Assembly (NCBI GenBank): GCA_003134965.1
Contig: PLDA01000004.1
Location: 310,001-374,000 of the forward strand
Source: Vulcanimicrobium winogradskyi
Lineage (GTDB): Bacteria; Vulcanimicrobiota; Vulcanimicrobiia; Vulcanimicrobiales; Vulcanimicrobiaceae
DNA length: 64,000 nt
Reading direction: 5' to 3'
In this document: positions 42,092-52,313 of the stretch, piece after piece
How positions within the stretch are numbered: the stretch's first letter is position 1
Layout: the number at the start of each line of letters is the position of its first letter
Program-made: the position numbers and the translations under genes
The notes under the pieces: model-generated
Told to the model about the DNA's origin: nothing
Databases searched by the model: none
Seen by the model: only the letters and a program-made list of their open reading frames with translations

Positions 42092-42832
42092 GTGCGACGG
42101 CTCGACTTGCGATCGCTCGCGCTCACCGTGCTGGCCGCAACCGTCCTCGCGGCGTGTGCCGCCGCGCGCGACGGGCACGGCACCGCGGAGCCGACCGATC
42201 TCTACGTCAAAGCGTTCCGGCAGCTGCATCCGTCGGTCGTGCTTTTCACGATGAAGATCCCGTCCGACGATCCGAAGCGAAAGGGCGAGTGGGACGAGGC
42301 GTACGGGAGCGGCGTCGTGGTCGAGAGCGGCTCGTGGGGTTCGCGTATCCTCACCGATGCCCACGTGATCGTCGACGCCAAGGATCTGATCGCGACGATC
42401 GGCGACGGACCGCACGCGCCCGCGCACGTCGTCGCTACCACCGGCGAAGCCGAGGACCTCGCGATCGTCGACGTGCCGCTGAAGAATCAGCGGGCCGCCA
42501 AACTCGGCAGCATCGAGCACCTCGAGCCCGGCACCGCGATCGGTGTCCTGGGCTATCCGATCCCCGACGCGTTCCAGGACGAGCGGCTCGGTACGACGGT
42601 CTCGCTCTACACCGGCCACGTCGCGAGCATCCGCAAGGGCGCGCTCGAGATCGACGTCGCGATCATCCCCGGCGAGAGCGGCGGCCCGGTCTTCGACGCC
42701 GCCACCGGCGAGGTGATCGGCATCGCCGAGTCCCGCTTCGAAGAAGAGCGCGCGATCGGCTTCGCGACGCCGATCGATCTCGCAACGCGCTTCCTCGCCT
42801 CGCACCCGCGAACGCAAGCCGCCCGGCGCTGA
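42092..42832 (+). CDS. Trypsin-like serine protease lipoprotein
   Basis: A 246-residue protein from GTG 42092 with lipobox VLAAC. The DegP-type triad is visible: His in LTDAHVIVDA, Asp in AEDLAIVDV and Ser in PGESGGPVFD. There is no PDZ domain. Likely an envelope quality-control or processing protease. Confidence 0.87.
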   Translation: MRRLDLRSLALTVLAATVLAACAAARDGHGTAEPTDLYVKAFRQLHPSVVLFTMKIPSDDPKRKGEWDEAYGSGVVVESGSWGSRILTDAHVIVDAKDLIATIGDGPHAPAHVVATTGEAEDLAIVDVPLKNQRAAKLGSIEHLEPGTAIGVLGYPIPDAFQDERLGTTVSLYTGHVASIRKGALEIDVAIIPGESGGPVFDAATGEVIGIAESRFEEERAIGFATPIDLATRFLASHPRTQAARR

Positions 42833-42843
42833 CGCCGGCCCGC

Positions 42844-43926
42844 TCAGTGCGGGACGCCGACGTTGACGTGGAGGCGTACGCGCGAGCGGTCGCCGATCCA
42901 GCGGGCCGGCGGGATGCGCCACCACCGCGCCATCGCGTCGAGCGGCGCGGCGTATTTGGCGCGCTTCTCCGCGAACGCCGGCCACGCGTCCTCGAGCGGC
43001 CGCAGCGGCGCACCCAGCTCGCGCAGCGCGCCGTACGCTGTCGCGAACTCGTTGAAATCGACCCCGCCCTCGTCGCCGGCCGGGAGGTGGAAGAAGCCGC
43101 TGAAGTCGCGTACGAGATGCGTGCCGATGCGCAGCGTGATCTCGGCCTGGCCGCGGTGGTCCATCTCGAGCGTCGTGATCAACAGCGTCGAGGCGTCGAG
43201 TAGCGCGCCGAGGGTTCCGACCCACGACTCGTCGTCGTGGCTCGATCTGAAGAGCGTCAGGATCGGATAGGCGAGGTGGGTCTCCATCACCTCGGCGATC
43301 CATTGCTGCGATTCCCGCAGGATCGCTCCGACGTCGTCCATCATGCCGAGTTTGAGGTGCCGTATCAGGAACTCGAGGCCGCTCGGCGGTGCGCCGGTGC
43401 GTTCCGAGATCGTCACCACGAACGCTTCGCGCCGCTGGAACGCGCCGAACGTCTGGAACAAGAAGGTGGTCACGATCGCGAGCGTCGCGAGGCCGCCGCC
43501 GGCGGCGAACAGGGCCAGGAGCCGCGTGTACCAGTGCAGCGGCACGATATCGCCGTAGCCGATCGTCAGCAGCGAGGCGCCGGCGAAGTACATCGCCCCG
43601 CCGAGATGCGGCTCGGGTCGCAGGCCGGAGCGCAGTGCCCAGAACAGCAGCCCGTAACCGACGATCTGCGAGCAGACCCAGTACACGAGCAGCGTCACCA
43701 TCAGCATCGGCGCGAACAGCGCCATCGTGTCCTCGCGACGCTCCGCATCGGCGATCCGCATTGCAGCGCCGCGCCACATCCGCCACCCGAAGCGCGAGAT
43801 CAGCGTGCTGGCGCGGAACCGCCCGGCGACGGAACGCGGGACGACGACCGACTGGAAGAGGTCGAAGAGCGACGAGACGACGAGACCGGCGCCCGCTAGG
43901 GCGGCCAGGAGGTCGAGCGCGATCAC
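42844..43926 (-). CDS. Potassium channel-like (ion transport 2) membrane protein
   Basis: A 360-residue protein. The pore segment ASLLTIGYGDIVPLHWYTR contains the K+ selectivity filter TIGYGD, flanked by transmembrane helices (about 70-100 and 125-150). A further N-terminal helix (1-30) and a long cytoplasmic helical C-terminus complete it. No RCK domain is seen. Regulation unknown. Confidence 0.85.
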   Translation of the reverse strand: MIALDLLAALAGAGLVVSSLFDLFQSVVVPRSVAGRFRASTLISRFGWRMWRGAAMRIADAERREDTMALFAPMLMVTLLVYWVCSQIVGYGLLFWALRSGLRPEPHLGGAMYFAGASLLTIGYGDIVPLHWYTRLLALFAAGGGLATLAIVTTFLFQTFGAFQRREAFVVTISERTGAPPSGLEFLIRHLKLGMMDDVGAILRESQQWIAEVMETHLAYPILTLFRSSHDDESWVGTLGALLDASTLLITTLEMDHRGQAEITLRIGTHLVRDFSGFFHLPAGDEGGVDFNEFATAYGALRELGAPLRPLEDAWPAFAEKRAKYAAPLDAMARWWRIPPARWIGDRSRVRLHVNVGVPH

Positions 43927-43933
43927 GCCCTGG

Positions 43934-44251
43934 TCAGAGTCCCGTCGTCGATGCGAGTCCGATCAGGCCGAGCTCGGTTGTCTGCCCCTTCCGGACGATC
44001 ACCTGCGCCGAATAGCTCGTGTAGCCGGGCGAGCTGATCGTGATCGTCTGCGTCCCGGTCGGGACGTTGTCGATCGTGAACTGCCCGTTGTCGGAGGGTG
44101 AAAGCCGCCGCACCTGGATCCCGATCTGGATCGTGACGCTCTGGATCGGTTGGGTCTGGTTCTTGGCATCGACCACCGTCCCGACGACCGATCCCATGTC
44201 GGTGACCCCCAGGCCGTTCGGGTTGGGGCCGCACGCTGCCAGCACCGCCAC
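43934..44251 (-). CDS. Lipoprotein with carboxypeptidase-regulatory-like (PEGA-type) domain
   Basis: From GTG 44251 the protein is 105 residues with lipobox VLAAC; that start leaves too short a signal. The frame continues upstream through a hydrophobic stretch (AFVLGLFAVAVLAAC) to about 44295, but without ATG, GTG or TTG, so the true start may be a rare codon. The mature part GSVVGTVVDAKNQ to GYTSYSAQVIV is a small beta-sandwich. Confidence 0.7.
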   Translation of the reverse strand: MAVLAACGPNPNGLGVTDMGSVVGTVVDAKNQTQPIQSVTIQIGIQVRRLSPSDNGQFTIDNVPTGTQTITISSPGYTSYSAQVIVRKGQTTELGLIGLASTTGL

Positions 44252-44308
44252 GGCGAAGAGACCGAGGACGAAGGCGCGCGGGCCTGAGTTCGTGTATATC
44301 TTCAGGTC

Positions 44309-44662
44309 GTGTCTCCCTATGGTCCGGTCGCTATCTATCTCGCCGTCGCGTTCCTGGCGTCCCTCGGCTTTTGCCTGTTGCCGGGTGTCCTGGCTCGCAA
44401 GAAACCGAATGCGGTGAAGTCAGAAGCGTACGAGTGCGGCGTTGAACCGACCTCCGACGTCTCCGGCCGCTTTCCCGTTCGATTCTACCTGATCGCGATG
44501 CTCTTCGTGATCTTCGACGTCGAGGCGGCGTCGTTCTATCCGTGGGCGGTGCAGATGCACCAGCTCCGCCTCTTCGGCCTGGCGGAGATGCTGATGTTCG
44601 TGATCGTCCTCGCCGTCGGATATGCCTACGTGTGGAAACGAGGCGGGTTCCAGTGGCGCTAG
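44309..44662 (+). CDS. nuoA: NADH-quinone oxidoreductase subunit A
   Basis: A 117-residue membrane subunit with three hydrophobic helices and the conserved loop YECGVEPTSDVSGRFPVRFYLIAMLFVIFDVE. GTG start. It overlaps nuoB by ten bases. Confidence 0.96.
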   Translation: MSPYGPVAIYLAVAFLASLGFCLLPGVLARKKPNAVKSEAYECGVEPTSDVSGRFPVRFYLIAMLFVIFDVEAASFYPWAVQMHQLRLFGLAEMLMFVIVLAVGYAYVWKRGGFQWR

Positions 44663-45135
44663 GGACGGGCGGCGATTTTCTCCTGACGACGGTCGACTCG
44701 GTCGCCCGCTGGGCCCAGTCGTCCAGCGTGTGGCCGTTGACGATGGGCCTGGCGTGCTGCGCGATCGAGATGATGACCGCGACGGCCCCGGAGTACGACA
44801 TGGCGCGCTTCGGCTCCGAGGTCTTCCGCGCGTCGCCGCGCCAGGCCGACCTGATGATCGTCTCCGGCCGGGTGTCGAAGAAGATGGGGCCGATCGTCAA
44901 ACGGCTCTACGACCAGATGGCCGATCCGAAGTGGGTGATCTCGATGGGTGCCTGCGCCTCGAGCGGCGGCGTGTTCGACAACTACGCCATCGTCCAGGGC
45001 GTCGATACGATCGTGCCGGTCGACGTCTACGTGCCGGGCTGCCCGCCGACGCCCGACGGGCTGCTCTACGCCGTCAACCTCATTCAGCAGCAGATCAAGT
45101 CGGGCGGCCGCGGCGGCGTCCTCGCCCGGGCCTAG
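44653..45135 (+). CDS. nuoB: NADH-quinone oxidoreductase subunit B
   Basis: A 160-residue peripheral subunit that carries cluster N2. The ligands are visible: GLACCAIEMM, GACASSGG and VPGCPPTPDGLL. The start is GTG 44653. Confidence 0.96.
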   Translation: MALGTGGDFLLTTVDSVARWAQSSSVWPLTMGLACCAIEMMTATAPEYDMARFGSEVFRASPRQADLMIVSGRVSKKMGPIVKRLYDQMADPKWVISMGACASSGGVFDNYAIVQGVDTIVPVDVYVPGCPPTPDGLLYAVNLIQQQIKSGGRGGVLARA

Positions 45136-45152
45136 AGACAGAGACACCACAC

Positions 45153-45766
45153 ATGCCGAGTTCACAATCGCCACCGGCCGGGGCGACCGCCCTCGACCCG
45201 ACCGCCGTACGTCCCGAGATCGCCGACGCACGGATCGTCCGGGTTGCGCCGGCCGAGCTGCGCGCAACGCTCGCAGGCCTCAAGAACGACGGCTTTTCGA
45301 TGCTGCTCGACATCGGCGGCGCTGACTATCCGGGCCGCGAACCGGCGCGCTTCGACGTCGTCTACCACCTCTTGAAGCTGCCCGTGCGCATCGCGAGCGC
45401 CGCCGAGATCGGCACGCCGGAACGCGTGCGCGTCCTGTGCGGCGTCGCCGAGAACGCCGCGGCGGTTCCGACCGTCACCGATCTGTGGCCGAGCGCCGAC
45501 TGGGCCGAGCGCGAGATCTTCGACCTGTACGGAATCCGCTTCGACGGTCACCCCGATCTGCGCCGCATCCAGATGCCGGACGACTGGGAGGGTCATCCGC
45601 TGCGCAAGGACTACCCGCTGCGCGGTCCGGCGCGCGAACGCACGCCACGACCCTCGTTCGCGCTGAAGTCGAACGTCGCGGCCGGCACGCCCGCGTCCGG
45701 AAAGACCGCCGCGGCGCTGCAGAAGCAGATCGCGCAAGCGCGCCAAAAGACGAAGGACGATACGCC

Positions 45767-45770
<4 letters not shown>
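45153..45770 (+). CDS. nuoC: NADH-quinone oxidoreductase subunit C
   Basis: A 205-residue subunit with the 30-kDa signature WPSADWAEREIFDLYGIRFDGHPDLRRI, then WEGHPLRKDYPL. The Ala/Pro-rich N-terminus and basic C-terminal tail are variable regions. ATG 45153. Confidence 0.95.
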
Positions 45771-47002
<1,232 letters not shown>

Positions 47003-47025
47003 GCAGGCCCTGCCGATACGCTTAC

Positions 47026-47054
47026 TTGACTTGCCAAGAGAAGCCTGCTAGCAT
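47026..47054 (+). promoter_or_regulatory. Predicted sigma70-type promoter
   Basis: TTGACT (47026-47031) and TAGCAT (47049-47054) are 17 bp apart. It would drive the three-gene cassette that follows. Confidence 0.6.
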
Positions 47055-47117
47055 TGCCTGACACCGCAACAAGGCCCTGCGGTGCGTTGGGGGTGCCTTG
47101 TGCCGTCGAGTTTTCCG

Positions 47118-47933
47118 ATGAATCCAAGGGGCTGGGTCGGCCTGGTCCTCGCCGTCGTACTCAGCGGCCTCATCGTCGGCGGATTTCTCGCAGGGAAGGC
47201 CGGCGGCGAACAATTCGAGATTACGCTTCCGCTCCTGGCGATGTTCGGCGTGCTCGTGTTGCTGATCGCGCTCGCGCTCACATCCGTTGCGTTCGCGGCA
47301 TTCGGCCTCGCGGACAACCGGGAAGCACTAGCGCTGCCGCCGGGCTCGGTTCGAGCGGTGATCGCGCTCGGCCTCGTCGTCATCTTTGCGATACTCACGA
47401 TCTTTCTCTACGCCGACCTGTCATCAGGCTCCAGCAGCATGCTCATGAGCGGTTTGACCGTGGAGCAGCAGAAAACGTTCGTCCAGAGTCTGTCGGCGGA
47501 CGAGCGTAAGAACATTTACGTGGTCGAGCGGACCGTCCAAAATCCCGCGGCCAGCAATAGCGGAACCGCTGCATCGCCGGCGCCATCTCAGTCTGCCGCG
47601 CCAGCCACCGTTCAAGTCTACGATCTCCACCGTCGCGACACTCCGAATTCGGCCGCGCAGGATTTCGCGAAGCAGTTGCTCATTCTGCTCGGCACGCTGC
47701 TGAGTTCCGTCACCGGCTTCTACTTCGGCGCAAAGACCGTCACCGACAAGATCGGCCAGAAAGCACCCGACGCGAATCCGCCGCCGCCGCCGCCGCCGCC
47801 GCCGCCGACGCCGCCGCCGACGGTTGCGAGCGTGTCCAAGCTGGCATCCGCGCAAGACGTCGTCGTCACGGAGGAGGCGGCTGCACTCGGACACGATCCG
47901 TCGTTGGCCTCGCAGTCGACGGAGGGTAGCTGA
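47118..47933 (+). CDS. Multi-pass membrane protein with poly-proline linker
   Basis: A 271-residue protein with ATG 47118. Three hydrophobic helices lie in the first 110 residues and another near 185-205 (LLILLGTLLSSVTGFYFGAKTV). Between them is a Ser/Ala-rich exposed region; after the last helix comes a run of about 14 Pro encoded by CCG repeats, then an acidic tail. Unrecognised. It precedes a cell-wall hydrolase and could be an export or anchoring partner. Confidence 0.7.
   Translation: MNPRGWVGLVLAVVLSGLIVGGFLAGKAGGEQFEITLPLLAMFGVLVLLIALALTSVAFAAFGLADNREALALPPGSVRAVIALGLVVIFAILTIFLYADLSSGSSSMLMSGLTVEQQKTFVQSLSADERKNIYVVERTVQNPAASNSGTAASPAPSQSAAPATVQVYDLHRRDTPNSAAQDFAKQLLILLGTLLSSVTGFYFGAKTVTDKIGQKAPDANPPPPPPPPPPTPPPTVASVSKLASAQDVVVTEEAAALGHDPSLASQSTEGS
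47780..47822 (+). repeat. CCG trinucleotide tract
   Basis: A near-perfect run of CCG units, interrupted by ACG, encodes the poly-proline segment of the membrane protein. Such tracts can vary in length by slippage. Confidence 0.8.
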
Positions 47934-47934
47934 C

Positions 47935-48690
47935 GTGCCGACGGCCGAGGACATCCTGAAGACCGCTCGCGTCGAGATCGGCATCGGGGAGACGCCCCCG
48001 AATTCAAATCACAATCTCTTCACCGTGTGGTACGGCGCAGGCGACGGACCGTGGTGCGCGATGTTCGTCTCGTGGGTACTCGCTCACGCCGGTTTCAGCC
48101 GCGACGGCGGGGCGAGCTTGACGGTTCCCGGTGTCGTACAGACCACGAAGTGCGGTTGGGCCTATGTCCCGTACCTGCTGAACAACTTTCGAGACGCGCG
48201 CCGTGCGTTTACCGCCGGCCCGGTGCCGGGCGACATCGTAACGTACCACTGGCACCCCGACAACGTCCCCGATCACACGGGATTGGTTGAGAGCGTTCTG
48301 CCGGACGGGAGCATCATCGCGATCGAAGGCAATACGTCGAACAATGTCGTCGAGCGCAAGGAACGCGCTCCGTCGCTGATCCTGGCGTATTGCCGGCCGC
48401 CGTACGACGGCGTCGCGGCCCAGCCGCCGCCGGCCGTGCCGGATCCGCCGGCCGGCGTTACGGTACCGCAATTCCCCGGTTATTGTTCCCTGGGCTCGCA
48501 CGACAACGCGACCCGCCAGGTACAGCAGCGGCTCTCCGACCGAGGCTTCACCATTCAGGTCGATGGCGATTTCGGTGCGGAGACGGCAATCGCCGTGAAG
48601 TCGTTCCAGGCGAACAAGGGTCTCGACGTTGATGGCGTCGTCGGACCGCTCACCTGGAACGTACTCTGGACGGCGCCGATCAGTCCCTGA
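47935..48690 (+). CDS. CHAP-domain peptidoglycan hydrolase with C-terminal peptidoglycan-binding domain
   Basis: A 251-residue protein from GTG 47935. The CHAP amidase/peptidase core has Cys41 (GPWCAMFVSWVLAHAGF) and His114 (NVPDHTGLVE) with IAIEGNTSN. A Pro-rich linker leads to a peptidoglycan-binding 1 repeat (VQQRLSDRGFTIQVDGDFG to LDVDGVVGPLTW). This is the layout of phage endolysins and secreted lysins. There is no signal peptide, so it needs a holin-like or other export route, or acts in lysis. Confidence 0.88.
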   Translation: MPTAEDILKTARVEIGIGETPPNSNHNLFTVWYGAGDGPWCAMFVSWVLAHAGFSRDGGASLTVPGVVQTTKCGWAYVPYLLNNFRDARRAFTAGPVPGDIVTYHWHPDNVPDHTGLVESVLPDGSIIAIEGNTSNNVVERKERAPSLILAYCRPPYDGVAAQPPPAVPDPPAGVTVPQFPGYCSLGSHDNATRQVQQRLSDRGFTIQVDGDFGAETAIAVKSFQANKGLDVDGVVGPLTWNVLWTAPISP

Positions 48691-48698
48691 TACGTCCG

Positions 48699-49976
48699 AT
48701 GCCGAAGAACGTTACCGAACGGAACGATGTCGTCGTTGCGGCGCTGTTCGCGGGCATCCGCTTCGTCAAGGAATACTTCGACTTCGAGCCCCCCGACCTT
48801 GCGGCGCTCGTCATAAAGCAGTTGCAAAGCACGGAGGCAGGCCGGGCGTGGCTGCGAGCACACGAAGAGGCGTTGCCGAAGCTGATCAATCGAATTCTGT
48901 CCATCATACGCGCGGCAGATTGGTCACAGCACGGCTTTCAGTTCAGGGTTCGTTGGGCGCCGATGGACGAGGAGAGTCTGCCGATCTCGGGCTCCGCGAA
49001 CGTGCGGCCGGCGTTCGCCGCCTACGACGAAGCCGAGTTGGCAAGCGTGACGCGGCCCAGCATCGAGCGAACGGAGCGTCGCTCGTACCTGTTTCGCGTA
49101 ACGCGGGAAGCCCGAATGAGCAGCGAGGTTTCGATCCATTTCGTGACGGACCGCAACCGGCTCTTGCGCCGTCGCGGTAGGCTCACAGACGGCTTCGGAT
49201 CTCAGCGCAACCGTACCACAAAGGTCACCTACGGAACCTGCCGGGTGAGTTTTCCGGCGTCGCACATCAAAGGCGACCTCGAGCGGCCGCGTCAACTCTT
49301 CGGACTGACCTTGTTCGAAGACGACAATCGTCATGTCGTGCTCCGTGCGATCGACTGTGTGGAGGAGGACGGGTTCTTCGCAGAGTTGAAGCGTCGGTTC
49401 GAACAAAGGCCGGGCGACGACGTTCTCCTGTTCGTCCACGGATACAACACGAGTTTCGACGAAGCCGCGATACGCGCGGCGCAGTTGAAACTGGATTCAG
49501 AATTTGACGGACCGATGATTTTGTTTTCGTGGCCCTCGAAAAAACGGTGGGACCTGTACCGAAGCGATCTCGATCAGATTCGAGCAAGCGCCGGAAACCT
49601 GCGCGACTTCCTCGCGGTCGTGAAAGGGAACACCGGCGCGAAACAGGTGCACGCCATCGCTCACAGCCTGGGTTCGCGGGTCCTGGCCGAGGCGATCGAG
49701 CTGATGAGCCTCGACGCCGGAAAGCCGATCATACGCGAGTTGGTGCTCGCGGCGCCCGACATCAACATCGACGCCTTCGAGAAGCTCGTCGAGGCGCTGC
49801 GGTCTCGGGCGGATCGCGTCACCGTGTACGCATCGGACAGGGAAACAGCTGCCTCGATGGGGCCTCGACCGGGTCCCGGGCAGCCGGCCCAGGCGCTACC
49901 GGTTTCGGCCCACGTGACGGGGCCCCGGAGTTACTTGACCGTCGCTGCGCCTGCCCCGCAGACCGTGGCGTCTTGA
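48699..49976 (+). CDS. DUF900-type alpha/beta hydrolase
   Basis: A 425-residue protein. The C-terminal half is a DUF900 esterase: LLFVHGYNTSFDEAA, FSWPSKKRWDLY, and the nucleophile elbow IAHSLGSRVLAEA. The N-terminal half (1-180) is unrecognised and carries a conserved-looking VHFVTDRNR-like VSIHFVTDRNRLLRR segment, often seen just before DUF900 domains. It follows the CHAP gene by eight bases. The C-terminus overlaps the next gene tail to tail by 46 bases. Confidence 0.85.
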   Translation: MPKNVTERNDVVVAALFAGIRFVKEYFDFEPPDLAALVIKQLQSTEAGRAWLRAHEEALPKLINRILSIIRAADWSQHGFQFRVRWAPMDEESLPISGSANVRPAFAAYDEAELASVTRPSIERTERRSYLFRVTREARMSSEVSIHFVTDRNRLLRRRGRLTDGFGSQRNRTTKVTYGTCRVSFPASHIKGDLERPRQLFGLTLFEDDNRHVVLRAIDCVEEDGFFAELKRRFEQRPGDDVLLFVHGYNTSFDEAAIRAAQLKLDSEFDGPMILFSWPSKKRWDLYRSDLDQIRASAGNLRDFLAVVKGNTGAKQVHAIAHSLGSRVLAEAIELMSLDAGKPIIRELVLAAPDINIDAFEKLVEALRSRADRVTVYASDRETAASMGPRPGPGQPAQALPVSAHVTGPRSYLTVAAPAPQTVAS

Positions 49977-50464
49977 TCGCCAGTGCCGCCGCTGCAGCCG
50001 AGGCCGCCGATGATCTTTCCGTTCTCGATGAGCGGGAAGCCGCCGGGCGAGGCGACGATCGTCGGATCGAGCGTGCTCACGTACGGGTGTCCGGTCTCGT
50101 ACGCGTTGTAGAACGCGCGCGACTCACGGCGGTAGCGCACCGCCGTGCGCGCCTTCCCTTGCGAGACGACGATCGACCCGAGCTGCGCGCCGTCCATACG
50201 GTAGAAGTAGAGGAGATCGCCGTTCGGGTCGACGACCGCGATGTTGAAGCGCCAGGTCGGGTGCTTCTTCGCTTCGGCGAGGACGGCGGCGACGATCGTC
50301 GCGGCGCGGTCGACGGTAATCGGCGTCCCGTACGGTGTGGCGAACGGCATCTGCTCGGGGGTGCCGCCCGACGGGGGCGGCGCGGGTGGCGGCGTTTGCG
50401 CGACGGCTTGCCCGCCGAAGACCATCGCAGCCACGAACATCAGGGCGGTCGGAAACGAACGCAT
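49931..50464 (-). CDS. Secreted GlcG/HbpS-family (DUF336) protein
   Basis: A 177-residue protein with signal peptide MRSFPTALMFVAAMVFGGQAVAQ trimmed near residue 23 and a Pro/Gly linker. The domain VVDPNGDLLYFYRMDGA, KARTAV and GGFPLIENGKIIGGLGCSGG is GlcG/HbpS-like; some members bind haem or cobalamin. Two C-terminal cysteines may form a disulfide. Confidence 0.87.
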   Translation of the reverse strand: MRSFPTALMFVAAMVFGGQAVAQTPPPAPPPSGGTPEQMPFATPYGTPITVDRAATIVAAVLAEAKKHPTWRFNIAVVDPNGDLLYFYRMDGAQLGSIVVSQGKARTAVRYRRESRAFYNAYETGHPYVSTLDPTIVASPGGFPLIENGKIIGGLGCSGGTGDQDATVCGAGAATVK

Positions 50465-50544
50465 TGTCCCTCCAGATCGGGTATCGGGTCCGGTGCGAAG
50501 GACGTGCGTTCTACGGCTAGCTTGCTCCGCCTCCCACCCTCCAT

Positions 50545-51441
50545 ATGTTCCCTTCCGACACCATTCGGGTAACGAATATTGTGAAGTCACGAAACGGGAG
50601 CTGGGCCACGGCCTCTGTGCTCATCGGCATTCATCTCGGCGCGCTGGCGGCGTTCTGGCCGGGATTCTTTCATTGGTCGTCGGTCGCGGTGATGTTGGCT
50701 CTGATCTACATCACCGGCGGCATCGGGATCGCGCTCGGCTTCCACCGGACGCTGACCCACCGCAGCCTGACGCTGTGGAAGCCGCTCGAGTGGGCGACGA
50801 CCATATTCGGATGCCTCGCGCTGCAGGGCTCACCGATCGACTGGGTGGTGACGCACCGCATCCATCACGCCAACACCGACCGCGACGGCGATCCGCACGA
50901 CGCGAACGTGGGATTCCGCTGGTCGCACTTCCTGTGGATGGTGATGCCGAACAAGAACTTCGCGATCGGCGACGAGCGCCGCCGCTACGCACCGGATCTG
51001 TTCGCCGACCCCGTCTGCCGCTTCTTGGACACGTACTATCTTCTGCCGACGGCGGTCCTCGCGATCGTTCTGTTCGCATTCGGCGGCTGGTCGTGGGTCG
51101 TGTGGGGGATCTTCGCGCGGCTCGCGCTCGTGTACCAGTTCACCTGGCTGGTCAACAGCGCCGCGCACGGCATCGGCTATCAGTCGTTCAAGACCGGCGA
51201 CCGTTCGACGAACTGCTGGTGGGTCGCGCTGCTCGGCTGGGGTGAAGGCTGGCACAACAACCACCACGCGTTCCCGTTCTCCGCGCGCCACGGTCTGCGC
51301 TGGTACGAGCTCGACGTCACCTGGATTCTGGTGAAGACCCTGGCTGCCGTCCGGCTCGCGCGCGATCTCAAGCTGCCGACGCCGCAGATGGTCAACCGGC
51401 TTCGCCTTTCGCCTCCTGCGCGCCGGCGTACATCTGCATGA
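50545..51441 (+). CDS. Acyl-lipid/acyl-CoA desaturase
   Basis: A 298-residue integral membrane di-iron enzyme. The three histidine boxes are HRTLTHRS, HRIHHANTD and HNNHHAF. It introduces a double bond, probably delta-9, into membrane acyl chains. The last 50 bases overlap the next gene tail to tail. Confidence 0.92.
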   Translation: MFPSDTIRVTNIVKSRNGSWATASVLIGIHLGALAAFWPGFFHWSSVAVMLALIYITGGIGIALGFHRTLTHRSLTLWKPLEWATTIFGCLALQGSPIDWVVTHRIHHANTDRDGDPHDANVGFRWSHFLWMVMPNKNFAIGDERRRYAPDLFADPVCRFLDTYYLLPTAVLAIVLFAFGGWSWVVWGIFARLALVYQFTWLVNSAAHGIGYQSFKTGDRSTNCWWVALLGWGEGWHNNHHAFPFSARHGLRWYELDVTWILVKTLAAVRLARDLKLPTPQMVNRLRLSPPARRRTSA

Positions 51442-52279
51442 TCGCACCGAAACTGCCGGGCTGGTGACCCTGCGCTAGGAGTTGCCGAAAGAGCGTCGTC
51501 ACCGCCGCGCTCACCGGCATCGGCGACTTCGTCATCGCGGCCATGTCGCCGATGATGTCGAGGTCCTTGAGCAAGATCAGCCGCTCGGTCGGCCGGAAAC
51601 GGCCGGCGACCAGATCCTGGCCGTGGACCGAGCGGACCGCCGAGTCGGCCCAGCCGCCGGCGAGCGCGTCGACCATCAGCGCCGGGTCGATCCCGCAGCG
51701 GCGCGCGTAGGCGATCACCTCCGCCCAGAGCGCCACCGAGCCGGCGACCACCGCCTGATTGCACGATTTCGCGACCTGCCCGCTGCCGGCGCCGCCCATG
51801 TGCGTGACGTTGCGGGCGTAGGCCGCGATCCAGGGCCGCACGCGCTCGACCTCGGCGGGCGTGCCGCCCAGGAACACCGAGAGTGTCCCCGCCGCAGCGC
51901 CGATCGCGCCGCCCGAGACCGGCGCATCGACCCAGGCGACACCGCTCGAGCCTAGTCGCCGGGAGGCCAGCCGTGTCGTCTCGGGGTGGATCGTCGAGTG
52001 GTCGACGATCAGACTGCCGCGGCGTGCCCCTTCGGCCAGGCCCCGCGGGCCGAACGCGACCTCCTCGACAGCGGCGCCGTCGGTGACGCAGAGCAGCACC
52101 GCCTCGCACTGCGCGGCCAGCTCCGCCGGTGAGCCGGCCGCCGTCGCGCCGGCGTCGAGCGCGGGCTGCAGCCGGTCGGGCGTTCGGCCCCACACCACGA
52201 CGCGGTGCCCCGCGCCGATCAGCCGCAGCGCCATGGGCTTCCCGATGTCGCCCAGTCCGATCCATCCCAGCGTCGCCAT
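51392..52279 (-). CDS. NAD(P)-dependent beta-hydroxyacid dehydrogenase
   Basis: A 295-residue protein of the 3-hydroxyisobutyrate dehydrogenase family. GWIGLGDIGKPMALRL binds the cofactor, DAPVSGGAIGAAAGTLSVFLGG is the substrate loop, and the catalytic Lys is in GQVAKSCNQ. ATG 52279. Substrate unknown. Confidence 0.92.
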   Translation of the reverse strand: MATLGWIGLGDIGKPMALRLIGAGHRVVVWGRTPDRLQPALDAGATAAGSPAELAAQCEAVLLCVTDGAAVEEVAFGPRGLAEGARRGSLIVDHSTIHPETTRLASRRLGSSGVAWVDAPVSGGAIGAAAGTLSVFLGGTPAEVERVRPWIAAYARNVTHMGGAGSGQVAKSCNQAVVAGSVALWAEVIAYARRCGIDPALMVDALAGGWADSAVRSVHGQDLVAGRFRPTERLILLKDLDIIGDMAAMTKSPMPVSAAVTTLFRQLLAQGHQPGSFGAIMQMYAGAQEAKGEAG

Positions 52280-52313
52280 GAAGCGCCCGTTTGCGCGCCG
52301 GGCACCCGCGTGC

